Shown one piece after another: positions 60,527 to 64,000 of a stretch of DNA of 64,000 nt. Under the pieces are notes generated by a model. That model did not search any database. It had not been told where the DNA came from and worked only from the letters and a program-made list of their open reading frames with translations. Origin of the DNA: Paenibacillus barengoltzii NBRC 101215 (lineage in GTDB: Bacteria > Bacillota > Bacilli > Paenibacillales > Paenibacillaceae); the NCBI RefSeq assembly GCF_004000745.1, contig NZ_BILV01000026.1, positions 1 through 64,000 of the forward strand, written 5' to 3'. The position numbers and the translations under genes were made by a program. Positions within the stretch are counted from its first letter, which is position 1, and each line of letters opens with the position of its first letter.

Positions 60527-61510
60527 CTACCTGAACTCCACCGTTCGATTTTCCTTGTGGGCGATATAGGCCGCCTCCAGAAGCTCTGTTAATTTCGTTC
60601 CATCTTCCAGTCCGAACGGCATCGGCTTATCCTCAAGCAAGGCATCCACCCATTGAACGATCGGGAGCGGCTGCGCTGCAGGGAGCTGTGTTGGCGATAT
60701 CCATCCGGAGAAGGGGGAATCGAACTGCTTCGAAATGACTTTCACGTTCGAATCCGAGATGATCAACGTGCCTTCCGTACCGTAAATTTCAAGCGCAGAA
60801 GGAGTTCGATACGTCACCAGGCTGGTTTCGACCAGGGCAACCGCGTTGTTGGCAAACTCAATGGAGCATTGTGCATTATCTTCCACGGCGCGCTGAGTGA
60901 AGTAATGGAACATGGAGGTGATCCGTTTCGGCTTCCCTAAGTACCAGCTGGCGAGATACATGGGGTGACACCCTAAATCCATCATCGCCCCGCCGCCGGC
61001 TTGCTTCTCATCATACCAGTACTCCGGCAGCCAATTGTTTAATGCCCCGTCATGCCCGTTCCGAATACGGAGAAGCGTCACATCCCCTAGGATTCCGTCA
61101 TCGATCAGCTGCTTCGCGAACATTTCCTGCGGTCTCGTGCGGGCCGGGAAGGAGATACAGAACTTAACGCCGGCTTCACGTACCGCTGCCGATATTCGCT
61201 CACATTCCTCCGTGGTCAGCGCCATCGCTTTCTCGGTGAAAATATGCTTGCCGGCTTGCGCCGCAGCCACCATGACATCAGCGTGCATGCTCGTAGGGGC
61301 ATCCACCACTACCCCATCCACATCTTCCCGCCGCAAAAGAGTGTCCAGATCCGCCTCAAAGTCCGCACTCAATCGGGCAGCCCATTCCCTTCCGCGTTCA
61401 GGTTCTTCGTCCCAGACCGCGGTAATCTTCACATTCCCATGGGACTGTAACACTCTGGCATAGTCCTCTGCATGCACATGCCACTTACTTAACATCGCCA
61501 CGTTTAACAT
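60527..61510 (-). CDS. Gfo/Idh/MocA family oxidoreductase with altered motifs
   Basis: About 327 aa from the ATG at 61508-61510 (GGAGG 8 bases upstream). The fold is seen in DVDGVVVDAPTSMHADVMVA and MDLGCHPMYLASWYLG. The Rossmann start reads AMLSKWHVHAEDYA with no GxGxxG, and the EKP motif is EKA (FTEKAMALT), so catalysis or cofactor binding may differ from the neighbouring paralogue. Confidence 0.85.
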   Translation of the reverse strand: MLNVAMLSKWHVHAEDYARVLQSHGNVKITAVWDEEPERGREWAARLSADFEADLDTLLRREDVDGVVVDAPTSMHADVMVAAAQAGKHIFTEKAMALTTEECERISAAVREAGVKFCISFPARTRPQEMFAKQLIDDGILGDVTLLRIRNGHDGALNNWLPEYWYDEKQAGGGAMMDLGCHPMYLASWYLGKPKRITSMFHYFTQRAVEDNAQCSIEFANNAVALVETSLVTYRTPSALEIYGTEGTLIISDSNVKVISKQFDSPFSGWISPTQLPAAQPLPIVQWVDALLEDKPMPFGLEDGTKLTELLEAAYIAHKENRTVEFR

Positions 61511-61546
61511 CCTCGTTCCCTCCTTCATCTTCAGGATGAGTAAGGC

Positions 61547-63244
61547 TTAGAACCCTACATCATCCCGCTCTGCCGCTTTTTGCGCCACAAACGCCGCCAT
61601 TTCCTCTACGCCTGCATCTCGGAATTTCTCTTGAGTTTTATGCAAAATATTTAGAGCTTCTTGATCCGACGAGGCAAACAGGGCTTTCTTAAATTCATCG
61701 TCAAAATTCAAGCTGCTGGTCTTATTGATAAACTCGTCATACTTCGGCCATTCTCTCGCCAGGTAGCTCGCGCTAACCTTGTCGATGATCTTGATCGGCA
61801 TTCTGGCCGAGAAGCTCTCCTCCAGTTTTTGCCACTGCGTTTTTTGGTCTTCTGGAATCGGCCAAGTGACGGAATCAGAGAAGGCGCCAATGAATCTTCC
61901 CGGAAGGAAATTAAGCCCTGCGTCTCTCTTCAGATCCGGGTTCTCATCAAATTGCTTCTTCACATCCGGAATCCATTGCGGAATCCCATTTTCCAGCGTA
62001 TAGTGCGTCCCCTCAATACCGTAGTAGGCCAATAAACGACCTTCCTCACTGTTTACGTAATCAATGTAACGCAATGCTGCATCAGGGTCCTTGATGTTCG
62101 CGCTTAAGAACAGGACAGGGAAGCCGGAACGTCCCGGTTTCTCTACTTGCGTCCGAATTTCACCGCGCTTATTCTTCATCGGGCCAAGCAGCTCGTATTG
62201 CATTTCCGGATTCGTCTTATACAGCGTCTTAGACAACTCCGCTAACATCGGTTGCGCACCGAATACAGCGAGCTTACCTGTCGTCAGCTTTTCGTTCGCC
62301 GTTGTGCTCGTATTGCTGAAGGCTTCAAGGTCAAACAGCCCTTCGTTCAGCAACTTTCTCATGTAGAGCAGCCGTTCTTCATGATCCTTGGATTGCGTCC
62401 AGTGGATCAGCTTCCCGTCTTCTTCACGATAGTCGGAGATGTTGTAATCGGACCAACCGGCAAGGAATTGGCCATAGTCCCAACCATTCCACATCGTACC
62501 TGCCGGAATAACCGGCTTGCCGGCAATATCCTTAAATCCGCCGTCTCTGATCTTAACCAGCAGATCATACAGCTCTTCTTGCGTGTCGATCTCCTCGGCT
62601 TTGACATTCAGTGCCTTCAGAATATCTCCCCGGGCAAAAAGGCCGTAGTTCCAGTTATGAATGCTCTCAGGGGTTCCGTCTGGAGTTTCGGTAGGAATGA
62701 GATAGGTTTTTCCTTCAAAATCCGGGCTGTTCAGATCGAACTCGTTAAAGTCTTTCGCGATCCCGGTTGTCACAAGTCTTTTTACATTCGGATACTTATC
62801 CAGATAAGGTGTTAAGTCCAGAATCTGGCCTTCCATGGCCGCTTTCTTGATAACTTGTCCTTCTCCCCCGGTCGTTGACCAGAATGGAGCATTCACGATA
62901 TCCGGAACCGTACCGGAAGCGAAGATGGTGTTCAATTTCTCTACTTCGCTGGTCGTAATCGATTCCATCTTTAAAGTGACCCCGGTTTTTTCCCGGATTT
63001 TTTGAGCTACGGGATTATTCTCCTGATCTTGCGGGAAAGCACCTCCGCCGCCGTTCCAGGCGCTGAGGTACGTTAAGGTGACAGGCTTAAATTGTTCAGC
63101 ACCCGTCTCACTCACGTTCCCCGGTTCATTCGAACCCGAGTTAACCGTGCTCGCCTCCTTAGTCCCGCCTGACCCTGCGCATGCTGTCAGCAGGATAGCG
63201 ATCAGTGTGATGATAAAACCGCTCCTCAACCCGTTCTTGCTCAT
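61547..63244 (-). CDS. Extracellular sugar-binding lipoprotein (LplA-like)
   Basis: 565 aa with lipobox LLTAC (cysteine at about residue 22) and a Ser/Asn/Glu linker; mature domain TLTYLSAWNGGGGAFPQDQE. AAAGGGGAG precedes the ATG. Belongs to the importer operon that enters from the right edge. Confidence 0.9.
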   Translation of the reverse strand: MSKNGLRSGFIITLIAILLTACAGSGGTKEASTVNSGSNEPGNVSETGAEQFKPVTLTYLSAWNGGGGAFPQDQENNPVAQKIREKTGVTLKMESITTSEVEKLNTIFASGTVPDIVNAPFWSTTGGEGQVIKKAAMEGQILDLTPYLDKYPNVKRLVTTGIAKDFNEFDLNSPDFEGKTYLIPTETPDGTPESIHNWNYGLFARGDILKALNVKAEEIDTQEELYDLLVKIRDGGFKDIAGKPVIPAGTMWNGWDYGQFLAGWSDYNISDYREEDGKLIHWTQSKDHEERLLYMRKLLNEGLFDLEAFSNTSTTANEKLTTGKLAVFGAQPMLAELSKTLYKTNPEMQYELLGPMKNKRGEIRTQVEKPGRSGFPVLFLSANIKDPDAALRYIDYVNSEEGRLLAYYGIEGTHYTLENGIPQWIPDVKKQFDENPDLKRDAGLNFLPGRFIGAFSDSVTWPIPEDQKTQWQKLEESFSARMPIKIIDKVSASYLAREWPKYDEFINKTSSLNFDDEFKKALFASSDQEALNILHKTQEKFRDAGVEEMAAFVAQKAAERDDVGF

Positions 63245-63303
63245 ACTCTACTCCCCTTTCAATGAACATTTTTTTATATAAAAGGCTTCACCTTTTATAC
63301 CAA

Positions 63304-64000
63304 CTACTCCTTAAGCGAACCAACCAATACACCTTTTACGAAATACTTCTGAAGAAATGGGTATACACAAATGATCGGTGTGGTAATGATGATGACGAAC
63401 GTCATCCGCAAGGCTTCCGGAGTCACTCCTCGCAGCTCCAGCTGGGATTCGGTCATGTTCTGAATCGCAGAACCGCTGTTCCCCGACGACGAAGTCATCG
63501 ACTGGAAGGAAGCTTCACTAATCATTTTGTTTAGAAAGGTCGCTGCAGGGTGTAATTTTTCATTTTGGATAAAAAACTGCCCCGTGAACCAGTCATTCCA
63601 CACCCCGACCCCAACAAACAAGGCAATGGTCGCCAGTACCGGCATCGAGAGCGGCAGGATGATTCTGGCGAATACGGATAATTCGCTGGCACCATCAATC
63701 CGGGCCGACTCGGACAAAGCTTCAGGAATTCCGTCAAAGAAGGTTTTCATAATAATCGCGTTAAAGAAGCTGTAAAGGGAAGGCAGCACCAATACCCAAA
63801 ACGTGTTGAGAATGTGGATTTGCCGGAACAGAATAAAGGTCGGGATCAAGCCCCCGCTGAACAATGTGGTGAAGAAAAAGAAGAAGACGATATACTTTCG
63901 GCCGGGCAAGCCTTTCCGTGACAGCGCGTAGGCTAGCAAAGCCGTCAATAATACCGAACCAACCGTTACAATCACGGTTCGGGCGATCGATACATAAAAC
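63304..64000 (-). CDS. Carbohydrate ABC transporter permease (LplC/YtcP-like), partial
   Basis: The frame is open to the right edge of the window (upstream residues read FYVSIART), so the N-terminus is missing; about 232 residues are visible. FSGGLIPTFILFRQIHILN, EAA loop LSESARIDGASELSVFARII and C-terminus FVKGVLVGSLKE identify the LplC family. An LplB-like partner is expected just beyond the edge. Confidence 0.9.
   Translation of the reverse strand, partial: FYVSIARTVIVTVGSVLLTALLAYALSRKGLPGRKYIVFFFFFTTLFSGGLIPTFILFRQIHILNTFWVLVLPSLYSFFNAIIMKTFFDGIPEALSESARIDGASELSVFARIILPLSMPVLATIALFVGVGVWNDWFTGQFFIQNEKLHPAATFLNKMISEASFQSMTSSSGNSGSAIQNMTESQLELRGVTPEALRMTFVIIITTPIICVYPFLQKYFVKGVLVGSLKE

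Overview
The window looks like chromosome of a Paenibacillus-type, spore-forming Firmicute (family Paenibacillaceae is the best guess). The evidence is strong Shine-Dalgarno sites of the GGAGG type, sigma-A promoters, a Zur box of Bacillus consensus, CcpA cre-like sites, Spo0A boxes, a c-di-GMP-I riboswitch, a HelD homologue, and above all many LplA/LplB/LplC-type oligosaccharide ABC importers paired with YesM/YesN-like or AraC-type regulators. I found no tRNA, rRNA, insertion sequence, phage gene or CRISPR array.

Layout. 1-4640: a minus-strand operon with an intact Zur box over its promoter, encoding a FecB/FecCD-type importer and two AAA+ magnesium-chelatase-like subunits (ChlI-like and the start of a ChlD-like gene that runs off the left edge). 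4721-8150: small housekeeping and accessory genes (phosphotransferase, histidine phosphatase, GNAT acetyltransferases including two broken ones) and a degenerate 51-bp tandem repeat. 8252-14345: an NAD(P)-binding oxidoreductase, a TetR regulator, HelD, a nitroreductase, a 58-residue protein and an SDR enzyme, with a candidate small RNA beside helD. 14593-21815: a GH105/ABC operon (probably pectin-derived unsaturated oligosaccharides) with a membrane AraC regulator. 22195-23178: an aldo/keto reductase whose promoter shares a near-identical operator with the oxidoreductase at 8252. 23286-30534: an LplB/LplC/SBP importer followed by a YesM/YesN two-component system.

30732-37441 is a chemosensory operon (cheR-cheB-cheA-cheW-mcp in transcription order) under a c-di-GMP-I riboswitch with a terminator, and with three Spo0A boxes just downstream of the promoter; no cheY is present. 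A 34-codon leader-peptide-like ORF and an RCC1-repeat protein follow. 38867-49264 is a sugar-acid catabolic island: two SDR dehydrogenases and an enolase-superfamily enzyme on the plus strand, mannonate dehydratase plus an ABC importer on the minus strand, an RraA-family protein, and AraC and GntR regulators. 49431-57814 is a mannose/mannoside operon (ROK sugar kinase, ABC importer, GH38 alpha-mannosidase, mannose-6-phosphate-isomerase-like protein) whose promoter carries a cre inside the -35/-10 spacer, with a divergent ROK repressor gene. 59426 to the right edge is a fourth sugar importer operon with two Gfo/Idh/MocA dehydrogenases.

The most interesting regions are the Zur-controlled importer/chelatase operon and the chemosensory operon that appears to join c-di-GMP and Spo0A control. 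All family assignments are from reading motifs; no database search was run.
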